Assembly (NCBI GenBank): GCA_937891135.1
Contig: CALAFB010000106.1
Location: 1-31,900, forward strand
Direction of reading: 5' to 3'
Source of the DNA: an uncultured Elusimicrobium sp.
GTDB lineage: Bacteria > Elusimicrobiota > Elusimicrobia > Elusimicrobiales > Elusimicrobiaceae
DNA: 31,900 nt
A program made the translations under genes and the position numbers. Shown one piece after another: positions 23,945 through 30,752 of the stretch. The notes under the pieces are model-generated. The model worked only from the letters and a program-made list of their open reading frames with translations. It ran no database searches and was not told the origin of the DNA. How positions within the stretch are numbered: the first letter of the stretch is position 1; each line of letters opens with the position of its first letter.

Positions 23945-25402
23945 TTAAATCTCAAACGTAAAAATTTTACATTCGTATGGTTTTAAGACCAGTTCACACC
24001 CTTGCGCGGCTAACTCCGGCGTGAGGGTAATTTCTTTACCTTCTATTTCTTCACGCACTTTAAAGTTGGTAATGCCTTTAAACGGCACGCGGCATTGGGC
24101 AGGTGCGTCGCTATAATTGATAAAGACCAGTTTGCCGGTATGGCGTTGTTTCCATTGCCAGCATAAAATTTGATGACAGGATTCTTCCCCGGCGTATACG
24201 GGAACGGCTTCTTTTAAGGCCCATTGTCCGCCGTGGAAGGCCGGGTCAGAGGCAATTTTTAAAATCTTCCAGTAATACTGTTCTACGGCTTCATCTACCG
24301 CAAACGTATCATTTACATATTGAATGGGTAGCCGGTTCGGGCAGCCCAACAGTTGAAATAAATGAAACAACCGCGCACCGGGCAGCGTGGCAATAATGGT
24401 ACCGGCGGCGAGGGATTTTTCCCGTCCGAAGGCTTTTAAAGGTTCTTCCTCGTCGTGGTTGGCAATAAAGCGCAACAAACGCATTTGGAATAAATGTTCC
24501 GCCCCTAAGTGCATACGGATACTTTCGGCATTGGCAAAGCGCAAGCGGTCATATAATACTTTATCGTAGGTATAATCAAAACCCAGTTCTTGGATATCCC
24601 ACTCCAGGCCCCAATATACTTCCGCCATAAATACAAATTCAGGGTGTTCGGCGCGCACGGCATTGAGGGCCTGCGTCCAAAATTCAGTTTTGGGTAGTTC
24701 CCCGCCAATAAACTCCCACCAGGTATCACGCTGTACTTTGTTTAAAGAGAGCATAGCCATATCACAGCGTACACCGTCGCACATATTGGCTACTTTTAAT
24801 AATTCGCCCGTCATATAATCACGCGCTTTGGGGTTAAAATAATTCAGTTGTGCAGTATCGGTCCACGGGGCAAAATACGGGTCCCGCCCGTGGGCAATAT
24901 AGTGCCCGTTTTTAGTTTGAAAAAACCAGTCCGGGTGGATATGCGGCGGTTGCGTGCCCGTGGTAATAAATAAATCCGGCTGGGCTTCCACAACGGGGGC
25001 ATCCATGGCGGTGTGGTTCCCCACAAAGTCTAAAAACAGCAAAATGCCGCGGTCATTTAAATTTTTGCGAAAAGCAGCCAAAGCTTCATTTCCGCCAAAA
25101 TAATCATCTACGGTGTATTCATATACCGCATAGGGGGAGGCGGTAATATCTTCGGTTTTAAAATCAGGTTGAACGGAATGAATTTGGGCTTGAATATCCG
25201 CATTTTCACGCGCAATTTTTTCGGCAGCCGGGCTGGTTTTCCACACGCCCATTAGCCATACAGCATCAAAACCGTTACGTTGTAGTTTTTCCCAAAAATC
25301 AGCCGAGATATCAGCCAAGGTTAGTTTCCGTCCGGCCCGACGTTCATGGCGTTTAAGCCAAGAGCGCGCATTGACTTCCAAAATGTGCGGATTATTGCGC
25401 AT
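23945..25402 (-). CDS. GH13 alpha-amylase-family enzyme
   Basis: A 485-residue cytoplasmic (no signal peptide) member of the alpha-amylase clan. All four conserved regions are visible: DFVGNH (125-130), GVRCDMAM with the nucleophile Asp214, FMAEVYW with the acid/base Glu261, and FIANHDEE with Asp317. A C-terminal beta domain follows (KLVFINYSDAPAQCRVPF). It acts on alpha-glucosidic bonds, probably in storage polysaccharide or maltodextrin use; the exact specificity is not readable. The start ATG 25402 has AGGGGG about eight bases upstream. Monocistronic and divergent from pilin cassette 4. Confidence 0.88.
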   Translation of the reverse strand: MRNNPHILEVNARSWLKRHERRAGRKLTLADISADFWEKLQRNGFDAVWLMGVWKTSPAAEKIARENADIQAQIHSVQPDFKTEDITASPYAVYEYTVDDYFGGNEALAAFRKNLNDRGILLFLDFVGNHTAMDAPVVEAQPDLFITTGTQPPHIHPDWFFQTKNGHYIAHGRDPYFAPWTDTAQLNYFNPKARDYMTGELLKVANMCDGVRCDMAMLSLNKVQRDTWWEFIGGELPKTEFWTQALNAVRAEHPEFVFMAEVYWGLEWDIQELGFDYTYDKVLYDRLRFANAESIRMHLGAEHLFQMRLLRFIANHDEEEPLKAFGREKSLAAGTIIATLPGARLFHLFQLLGCPNRLPIQYVNDTFAVDEAVEQYYWKILKIASDPAFHGGQWALKEAVPVYAGEESCHQILCWQWKQRHTGKLVFINYSDAPAQCRVPFKGITNFKVREEIEGKEITLTPELAAQGCELVLKPYECKIFTFEI

Positions 25403-25420
25403 AGTTCATCCCCCTAAGTT

Positions 25421-25450
25421 TTTATAACAAATTTCCGTGCAAGTTGTAAA
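25421..25450 (-). promoter_or_regulatory. Promoter of the GH13 gene
   Basis: Minus strand: TTTACA (25445-25450), an 18-bp spacer and TATAAA (25421-25426), about 20-30 bases before the start codon. Confidence 0.55.
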
Positions 25451-25509
25451 GAAATTTCAAACACTTGTTTGGCCTTGTATAATTTTGCACAAATTAAGAA
25501 GAAATTATG

Positions 25510-25515
25510 TAGAAT
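25510..25515 (+). promoter_or_regulatory. -10 box of pilin cassette 4
   Basis: TAGAAT, as in cassette 3, with TTGCAC 19 bp upstream. A second TATAAT-like site (TTGTATAAT at about 25475-25483) could also serve. Confidence 0.45.
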
Positions 25516-25517
25516 AA

Positions 25518-25777
25518 AAGAGCAGTAAATTAAAAATTTGATCTGTTCCTGGGAACCGTATGTAGAATACGGATAACTTGTAAAAGTTCTATTCACGCCC
25601 ATACAACAGCAGTTCTAGGCACAAAATGGCGACGGCTATTTTGTGCCGAGTGTTGCCCGCTTTTCAAGCGGCGGCCACGGCTGTTGTTGTAGATATGTGA
25701 ATAGATCGAACGCAACCGCCGTATTTATTTGCATACGTTCTCCGGGGGAAGGAAAATCAACTTAAGGAGACGCAATT
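25518..25777 (+). promoter_or_regulatory. Structured pilin leader RNA, copy 4
   Basis: 5' hairpin CCGTAT/ATACGG (25556-25572). Long-range stem TCTATTCAC (25588-25596) with GTGAATAGA (25697-25705), continued by ACAACAGC (25603-25610) with GCTGTTGT (25680-25687). Central hairpin GGCACAAAAT with ATTTTGTGCC (25618-25647). TCTCC (25739-25743) pairs with GGAGA (25766-25770) of the Shine-Dalgarno sequence. The conserved GCATACGTTCTCC is intact; the 5' TTTTTGGA segment is diverged. Confidence 0.74.
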
Positions 25778-26452
25778 ATGCAAAACCAAAACGCCCGGCG
25801 GGGTAATACGCAAACACAAAATGATGTAGTCGTTCAAAATAAAAAGGGTCATTCCCAAAAGTCTCTGTTGGGAATCTCCCTCATCCGTTTTTGGAAGGAA
25901 GGGTCTAGGCAGTTATTCAAGCAAACGAATGGGCAGAAGGGAGATCCCCGACAACATTCCTCGGGGATGACATCTTTATTTAATAAGGGTTTTACACTTA
26001 TTGAACTCTTGGTCGTAGTACTCATCATCGGTATATTGGCAGCCGTGGCGTTGCCGCAATATAATAAAGCCGTTTTAAAGGCAAGGTTTGCGGAAATTGA
26101 AATCAACTTGCACGCATTGGCACAAGCGGAAGAGAGGTATTATTTGGAACATAACGAATACGCTACAGATTTATCTTTACTGGATATTGAAGTACCAGAA
26201 GAAGCAGAATGTTTGCCTAATTTGGCTCCCGCTACAGTGCTTTCTTGTCATTATGGTTGGCGAGATCATCAAATTGGCTACATAATTCGTTTGCCTTATA
26301 CCTCCTATCCAAAATTCTTTATTCCTTTTAAGGATAAATTCTGTTGGAAACCAATAGAAAATCCACAAAGAGAAATATTCTCGCAAGGGGAATATGAAGC
26401 TCTTGGATTTACGGAACTGTTTGATTGTGATAGATATAGACGTCCTCAATGA
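25778..26452 (+). CDS. Type IV pilin-like protein 4 with 71-residue repeat-bearing leader
   Basis: A 224-residue prepilin with the cleavage site at Gly71/Phe72, then FTLIELLVVVLIIGILAAVA. Its mature part is close to pilin 5 (KARFAEIEINLH, AEERYYLE, NEYATDLS are shared or nearly so), yet pilin 5 has a 14-residue leader. The extra leader residues are almost entirely repeat R1 and its 5' flank. The start at 25778 has GGAG eight bases upstream. An ATG at the 3' end of R1 would give MTSLFNKG, a normal leader, but it lacks a properly spaced ribosome binding site. Followed by a good terminator. Confidence 0.87.
   Translation: MQNQNARRGNTQTQNDVVVQNKKGHSQKSLLGISLIRFWKEGSRQLFKQTNGQKGDPRQHSSGMTSLFNKGFTLIELLVVVLIIGILAAVALPQYNKAVLKARFAEIEINLHALAQAEERYYLEHNEYATDLSLLDIEVPEEAECLPNLAPATVLSCHYGWRDHQIGYIIRLPYTSYPKFFIPFKDKFCWKPIENPQREIFSQGEYEALGFTELFDCDRYRRPQ
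25831..25972 (+). repeat. 142-nt palindromic repeat R1, copy c (in frame in pilin 4 leader)
   Basis: Same palindromic architecture as copies a and b. About 37 bases to its 5' side (coding RRGNTQTQNDVVV) are also shared with the copy in pilin 2, so the homologous block is longer than the palindrome itself. Confidence 0.85.
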
Positions 26453-26475
26453 GAGAAAAAACCATTCAAAATTTT

Positions 26476-26501
26476 GCCCCGGCGCAGTTGCCGGGGCTTT
26501 T
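26476..26501 (+). terminator. Terminator of pilin cassette 4
   Basis: GCCCCGGC and GCCGGGGC (loop GCAGTT) followed by TTTT, 23 bases after the pilin 4 stop. Confidence 0.8.
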
Positions 26502-26511
26502 ACATAAGGCG

Positions 26512-27891
26512 TTATTTCTTCCCTTCCCTTCTTGCTTTGCGTTTGGCTAAACGTTCGGCTTTGGTTTCGCGGCGTTTGTAGCCGGCATGCTCGGGTGCTT
26601 GCGGGGCTTCTTGGTCAAAATCTCCGTTCCACTCAAATTCTTTGCCGCCCACTACCAGAAGGTCGCCGTCCTGCACGCCTTGTTTTAACAAGGCTTTTTC
26701 CAGCCCGATTTTTTTGAAAATCCCTTTTAACCGCGTAACGGCTTCGGGCTGCGAGAAATTCGTCATCGCAATAAATTCTTCCACTTTTTTGCCCGTAATG
26801 TGGATGACATCATTTTCATCGCGCGTAATCGTAAAAATCGGCTCCACCTTATGCACCACGGGTTTTTCTTCTTCCGCGGCAATTTGTTCTACGGGCGTAG
26901 CGGATAAAATTTTAACTACTTCGTCTAATACTTCTTTTACGCCTTGCCCCGTGGCGGCGGAAATCAAAAACACTTTTTGCTTTTTAAATTTTTTAGCAAG
27001 CGTTTTATATACTTTTTCCGCACCCGGCAAATCGGCTTTATTTACCGCCAGTATGCGCGGTTTTTCAAAGAGTTTTTTGTTAAAAGTTTTAAGTTCTTTT
27101 TCAATGACTTTCACGCTTTCTTCGGCACTAAGCCCGTCAAACCCGTCCGGGTCCACGAGGTGCAGCAAAACGCGCGTGCGCTCAATGTGTTTTAAAAATT
27201 GGAATCCAAGTCCTTTGCCTTCGCTGGCCCCTTCAATAATCCCGGGGATATCGGCCGTGGCAAAACTAACACCCTGGTGCATGGTAATACCTAAGTTCGG
27301 GTTTAATGTCGTAAATGCGTAATCCGCAATGCGCGGGCGCGCGGCGGAAATGCGGCTTAAAAACGTGCTTTTTCCCGCATTGGGGAAACCAACCAGCCCC
27401 AAATCTGCCAAAATTTTAAGTTCCAAAATTAACGTTACTTCTTCGCCGGGTAGTCCGTTTTCGGCAATGTGCGGAGCCGTGTTTTGTTGGGTTTTAAACG
27501 ATTGGTTCCCGCGTCCGCCCGCACCACCTTTAGCCACGGTAAATTCCTGGCCCGGTTTTGTCATATCTACTAGAAATTCGCCTTCTAACGTGCGCACAAT
27601 TGTTCCGCACGGCACGTAGACGTAGCGGTTTTCCCCGGCGCGGCCCGTTTTATTGTAAGAGCCGCCTTTCTCGCCGTTAGGCGCGTCAATATGCGGGTGA
27701 TAGGCCAGTTCTAAGAGCGTGGTTAAATTCGGCTCGGCTTTTAAAATAACATCTCCGCCGCGTCCGCCGCAGCCGCCGTTTGGGCCGCCAAATTCAATAA
27801 ATTTTTCGCGCCGAAACGACAAACAGCCGTCCCCGCCTTTCCCGGCGGTAACATAAATTTTAACACGGTCTAAAAAACTGCCTGATTGCAT
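26512..27891 (-). CDS. obgE: Obg family ribosome-associated GTPase
   Basis: Obg is an essential GTPase in large-subunit assembly and stress response. With the start at ATG 27891 (AGGA eight bases upstream) it has 459 residues beginning MQSGSFLDRVKIYV. A frame extension to 27933 would run into the terminator after rpmA and is rejected. Domains: the glycine-rich Obg fold (1-160, GGPNGGCGGRGGDV), a G domain with GFPNAGKST (168-176), DIPGIIEGA and NKADLP, a C-terminal OCT domain and a very basic tail (RRETKAERLAKRKARREGKK). Last gene of the rplU-rpmA-obgE cluster, a common bacterial order. Confidence 0.96.
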   Translation of the reverse strand: MQSGSFLDRVKIYVTAGKGGDGCLSFRREKFIEFGGPNGGCGGRGGDVILKAEPNLTTLLELAYHPHIDAPNGEKGGSYNKTGRAGENRYVYVPCGTIVRTLEGEFLVDMTKPGQEFTVAKGGAGGRGNQSFKTQQNTAPHIAENGLPGEEVTLILELKILADLGLVGFPNAGKSTFLSRISAARPRIADYAFTTLNPNLGITMHQGVSFATADIPGIIEGASEGKGLGFQFLKHIERTRVLLHLVDPDGFDGLSAEESVKVIEKELKTFNKKLFEKPRILAVNKADLPGAEKVYKTLAKKFKKQKVFLISAATGQGVKEVLDEVVKILSATPVEQIAAEEEKPVVHKVEPIFTITRDENDVIHITGKKVEEFIAMTNFSQPEAVTRLKGIFKKIGLEKALLKQGVQDGDLLVVGGKEFEWNGDFDQEAPQAPEHAGYKRRETKAERLAKRKARREGKK

Positions 27892-27912
27892 AAAATTTGT
27901 CCTGGTTTCGGC

Positions 27913-27946
27913 AAAAAAAGCGGCAGGAAACAAGTCCCGCCGCTTT
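27913..27946 (-). terminator. Terminator between rpmA and obgE
   Basis: Minus strand: AAAGCGGCGGGA with TCCTGCCGCTTT (one mismatch) followed by a run of T's. It lies 15 bases past the rpmA stop and just before the obgE ribosome binding site, so it likely lowers obgE expression relative to the ribosomal protein genes. Confidence 0.75.
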
Positions 27947-27960
27947 ATGTTGCCAAAGGT

Positions 27961-28347
27961 TTATTTATCCGCTTTTTTGGCAGCCGGTTTCGCGGCTACT
28001 TTTTTAGCGGGCGCCTTTTTTTCGGCTTTTACGGCCGGTTTAGCAGCAGCTTTGGGGGCTGCGGCTTTTTTGGCAGGCGCAGTTTTTTCCGCAACTTTAG
28101 GGTACACGGAAATTTGTTGTTTCCCTCTTTTTACCCATTCAAAGGTAACAATGCCGCTCACGCGGGCAAAGAGGCTGTCGTCGCTGGCGCGGGATACATT
28201 CGTTCCGGGCAGGAACTTGGTACCGCGTTGGCGGACGATGATTTCCCCAGCGTTTACAAACTGGGAGCCATACCGTTTAATTCCTAAACGTTGGCCGTGG
28301 CTGTCTCTTCCGTTAGAGGAAGAACCTTGAGCTTTTGTATGTGCCAT
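27961..28347 (-). CDS. rpmA: Ribosomal protein L27 with long Ala/Lys/Pro tail
   Basis: L27 reaches the peptidyl-transferase centre. The first 85 or so residues are standard (MAHTKAQGSSSNGRDS, IIVRQRGTKFLPG, FARVSGIVTFEW). About 43 further residues, rich in Ala, Lys and Pro (such as APAKKAAAPKAAAKPAV), bring the total to 128 against the usual 85-95. No N-terminal extension of the Firmicutes Prp-cleaved type is present. Located 16 bases after rplU. Confidence 0.96.
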   Translation of the reverse strand: MAHTKAQGSSSNGRDSHGQRLGIKRYGSQFVNAGEIIVRQRGTKFLPGTNVSRASDDSLFARVSGIVTFEWVKRGKQQISVYPKVAEKTAPAKKAAAPKAAAKPAVKAEKKAPAKKVAAKPAAKKADK

Positions 28348-28363
28348 GGTTTACTCTCCCAAT

Positions 28364-28672
28364 TTATAACTGGATATCCGTGATTTTAATTTGCGTTAAG
28401 TTTTGTCTATGGCCCTGGGTGCGTTCGTACCCTTTTTTGGGGCGGCGTTTATAGACAATCACTTTTTGACCTCTCAAATGTTTGACCACTTGAGCGGTGA
28501 CCTTGGCTGCTTTCGCGGCCTTGGTATCTGCTGAGGTACCTTCTTCGTTAGCGGCCCACAGAACTTTTAGTTCTACGCTGTCGCCGGCTTTCGCGTCCAG
28601 TTTTTCAACCTGCAGATCTTGACCGGGTTTTACCCAGTACTGTTTTCCACCAGTTTCAATAATTGCGTACAT
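28364..28672 (-). CDS. rplU: Ribosomal protein L21
   Basis: Large-subunit protein of 102 residues beginning MYAIIETGGKQYWVKPGQDL. The C-terminal signature KRRPKKGYERTQGHRQ is typical. First gene of the rplU-rpmA-obgE cluster, with its own promoter about 50 bases upstream. Confidence 0.97.
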   Translation of the reverse strand: MYAIIETGGKQYWVKPGQDLQVEKLDAKAGDSVELKVLWAANEEGTSADTKAAKAAKVTAQVVKHLRGQKVIVYKRRPKKGYERTQGHRQNLTQIKITDIQL

Positions 28673-28725
28673 AATTTAACTCGCTAATCGGCACGCTTTT
28701 CACAACCGCGCTTTTTAGCTCTTAT

Positions 28726-28734
28726 ATTATAGCA
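28726..28734 (-). promoter_or_regulatory. Extended -10 promoter of rplU-rpmA
   Basis: Minus strand TGCTATAAT: a consensus TATAAT with the TGn extension. The -35 region is weak. It lies 37 bases past the end of the pilin 5 gene. Confidence 0.65.
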
Positions 28735-28770
28735 TATTTAGCTGATAAAGACTTTTCTTCTTTTGAGCAA

Positions 28771-29298
28771 TTATTCCCGTACAAAAGCAGAACACCCCGC
28801 CGCAACTGGGAACCCCAATTCCGCTGCTCTCTCCTGTATAACAGGGGGAGGAGCATTTTCTGACATTTCCAAATATATCGTATTCCTAGGAAACGTACTT
28901 GATCCACACAATTTTTCAGCTTTATTGCTTAGAATAATAAAAAAGTACTTGTGAAGATTGGAACTTTGGGTCTTTATAATGGGGTACCCATTATATGTAC
29001 TATGCATATATGAACAAGAAGTACAAAAAGAAGGCAAACATTTGCACTCCGGAACCCCTATATCCAAATTGGATAAATCGGTAGCGTATTCTCCGTTTTC
29101 CAAGTAATACCGTTCTTCGGCCTGCGCGATTGAATGTAAATTGATTTCAATTTCCGCAAACCGCGCCTTTGCCACGGCTTTTTGGTATTGCGGCACCGCC
29201 ACGGCAGCCAAGATACCAATAATAAGTACCACGACTAAAAGTTCTATGAGTGTAAAACCTTTAGTGAAACAACTATTTTTTACTGCTTTCTTCATCAT
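28771..29298 (-). CDS. Type IV pilin-like protein 5 (normal 14-residue leader)
   Basis: A 175-residue prepilin: leader MMKKAVKNSCFTKG, then FTLIELLVVVLIIGILAAVAVPQYQKAV with Glu5, then a Cys-rich C-terminal domain (ECKCLPSFCTSCSY). The leader is nearly identical to pilin 1, and the start of the mature chain to pilin 4, so the five genes are recombined or recently duplicated paralogues. GGAGG precedes the ATG at 29298. It is the only pilin cassette on the minus strand. No terminator is visible before the rplU promoter. Confidence 0.88.
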   Translation of the reverse strand: MMKKAVKNSCFTKGFTLIELLVVVLIIGILAAVAVPQYQKAVAKARFAEIEINLHSIAQAEERYYLENGEYATDLSNLDIGVPECKCLPSFCTSCSYMHSTYNGYPIIKTQSSNLHKYFFIILSNKAEKLCGSSTFPRNTIYLEMSENAPPPVIQERAAELGFPVAAGCSAFVRE

Positions 29299-29553
29299 AC
29301 ATCCTCCGGTTTTTTAATGTTCAATTTACCTGCTTTCGGAGAATGCAACTATAAACGGCTCTTTGCCCCGAGACGAATCACTCCCTCAGCACAAACAGCC
29401 GTAGCCTGCCACAATAGCAAACATTAAGCATCTGCCAAACGGGTAATTAATCCGTTCAATAGATGCTTATTAACGGCTGGTTTTGGAGTGATTCGAGTTA
29501 TAAAAACGGGATCTATTCTTCCAATAGATATCCAAAAACAGAGTAAAATTGTA
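29299..29553 (-). promoter_or_regulatory. Structured pilin leader RNA, copy 5
   Basis: As transcribed (minus): 5' hairpin ATCTATT/AATAGAT (29529-29511). Long-range stem CGAATCACTCC (29495-29485) with GGAGTGATTCG (29384-29374). Central hairpin AAGCATCT (29468-29461) with AGATGCTT (29433-29426) and inner AACGG/CCGTT. ATTCTCCG (29344-29337) complements the Shine-Dalgarno segment CGGAGGAT (29308-29301, one G-U). TCCGAAAG (29340-29333) can instead pair with TTTTTGGA (29538-29531). The stem sequences differ from all other copies. Confidence 0.76.
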
Positions 29554-29558
29554 CGTTT

Positions 29559-29567
29559 AGTATAGCA
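29559..29567 (-). promoter_or_regulatory. Extended -10 promoter of pilin cassette 5
   Basis: Minus strand TGCTATACT. Downstream bases CGTACAATTTTACTCTG match the conserved start of the leaders in cassettes 1, 2 and 6. Confidence 0.65.
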
Positions 29568-29595
29568 TAAATAAAACTAAATATAAAATAAAAAG

Positions 29596-29601
29596 TATAA
29601 T
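29596..29601 (+). promoter_or_regulatory. -10 box upstream of the Sel1-repeat gene
   Basis: TATAAT only 17 bases before the start codon. If used, the mRNA would begin at the ribosome binding site (GAGGGG), so a more upstream start is also possible. No clear -35. Confidence 0.4.
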
Positions 29602-29618
29602 GAAAAAGAGGGGAATTT

Positions 29619-30743
29619 ATGAAAACATTTTTAACTATTTTAATAGGGGTTTTACTCGCGGGAGGACTCTTTCTGTTTGCATTTTATAAAACCCCGCAAG
29701 AACGGGATTTTGCGGCTCATTTAAAGCAGGCACAAACCGGCGACGAAGCTGCCATGTTGGCCGTAGCCCGCGATTATGTAGAGGGCACAGGAACGGCCGT
29801 GGATTTGCCGCAAGCGTTGGCATGGTATCAGCAGGCAGCCGCCCGCGGCAGTAGCCGTGCGGCGTGGGAACTGGCTCATATCTATTCGGACGGGGTTCAT
29901 ATCCCTGCAGAACCGGAAACAGCATTGGCTTATTTGCAAGCGGCAGCCCAAGAAAACGACTCGGTTTCTCAATATGAATTAGGCCAATGGTACGCGCAAG
30001 GCAAAAATGCTCCTCAACATACTGGGCAGGCGTTATTTTGGTATTTACAGGCTGCACAAAGCGGTTCTACCCCGGCCAAAACAGCCTTAACGCAAGCCGA
30101 AAATGAACCGATTTATGCCGAAGTAATGCGTTTTTGGGATACCTTACAACGGGCGCATAACCAAGACCCGCAAGCCCAGTTAGAAACCGGGCAAGCCTAC
30201 CGGTATGGTACACCTGTCTTGCGGGATGACGAAACAGCCTTTACGTGGTTTCAAAAAGCGTGGGAAACGTCCGAAAAAAATTTGTCCCAAGCAGCGTTTG
30301 AACTTTCAGACCAATACGCCAAAGGCGAAGGAACTGAAAAAGACGAAAATAAGGCGGCAGAGTTTTTGGCCTATGCGGCTGAATTGCAAAATCCTTCGGC
30401 CCAATATCAACAGGGCACGATCGCATACGCCGATAATCCACCCCGCTGGGAAGATGCGTTTGCATGGTTTTCCAACGCGGCTACCCAAGGCCATGCACAA
30501 GCCCAATATATGACGGGATTTATGTTACTACAAGGGCAAGGAACTCAAAAATCCGTGCCGCTGGCACTGCGGTTTTTTGAACAAGCCGCCGAGCAAAACG
30601 ATGCTTCCGCCCAATATGTGTTAGGACAGATTTATACGAAAGGCTTGGGTGTAAAAAAAGATGAACAAACCGGCAAACAATGGCTGGAAAAAGCCGCTGA
30701 AAACGGAAACGAAGCAGCCCAAGAGTTACTGAACAATTTGTAA
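29619..30743 (+). CDS. Membrane-anchored Sel1-repeat (TPR-like) protein
   Basis: A 374-residue protein with an N-terminal membrane anchor or signal (TFLTILIGVLLAGGLFLFAF) followed by about eight Sel1-like helical repeats. Typical repeat pieces are DLPQALAWYQQAAARGSSRA, AQYMTGFMLLQGQGTQKSV and AQYVLGQIYTKGLGVKKD. Such repeats mediate protein-protein contacts, often in the periplasm. No catalytic domain is present and no partner can be named. GAGGGG lies five bases before the ATG. It is convergent with the protease gene, nine bases apart, and divergent from pilin cassette 5. Confidence 0.85.
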   Translation: MKTFLTILIGVLLAGGLFLFAFYKTPQERDFAAHLKQAQTGDEAAMLAVARDYVEGTGTAVDLPQALAWYQQAAARGSSRAAWELAHIYSDGVHIPAEPETALAYLQAAAQENDSVSQYELGQWYAQGKNAPQHTGQALFWYLQAAQSGSTPAKTALTQAENEPIYAEVMRFWDTLQRAHNQDPQAQLETGQAYRYGTPVLRDDETAFTWFQKAWETSEKNLSQAAFELSDQYAKGEGTEKDENKAAEFLAYAAELQNPSAQYQQGTIAYADNPPRWEDAFAWFSNAATQGHAQAQYMTGFMLLQGQGTQKSVPLALRFFEQAAEQNDASAQYVLGQIYTKGLGVKKDEQTGKQWLEKAAENGNEAAQELLNNL

Positions 30744-30752
30744 TTTCTAAAT

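Noticed and set aside
14263..25972. R1 repeats as a CRISPR array or a transposase-bearing element
   Set aside because: Copies are kilobases apart, not regularly spaced, and no transposase or cas gene is present. A non-autonomous palindromic element fits better.
25967..25990. Internal ATG at the end of repeat R1 as the real start of pilin 4 (MTSLFNKG)
   Set aside because: It would give a normal leader, but no ribosome binding site is properly spaced and pilins 2 and 3 do not share a workable equivalent. It is kept as a minor alternative only.
26642..27322. Long open frames opposite obgE, hpf, ptsI and other genes (for example 26642-27322 plus)
   Set aside because: They lie antisense to clear conserved genes, have no ribosome binding site or family motif, and follow the codon shadow of the real gene.
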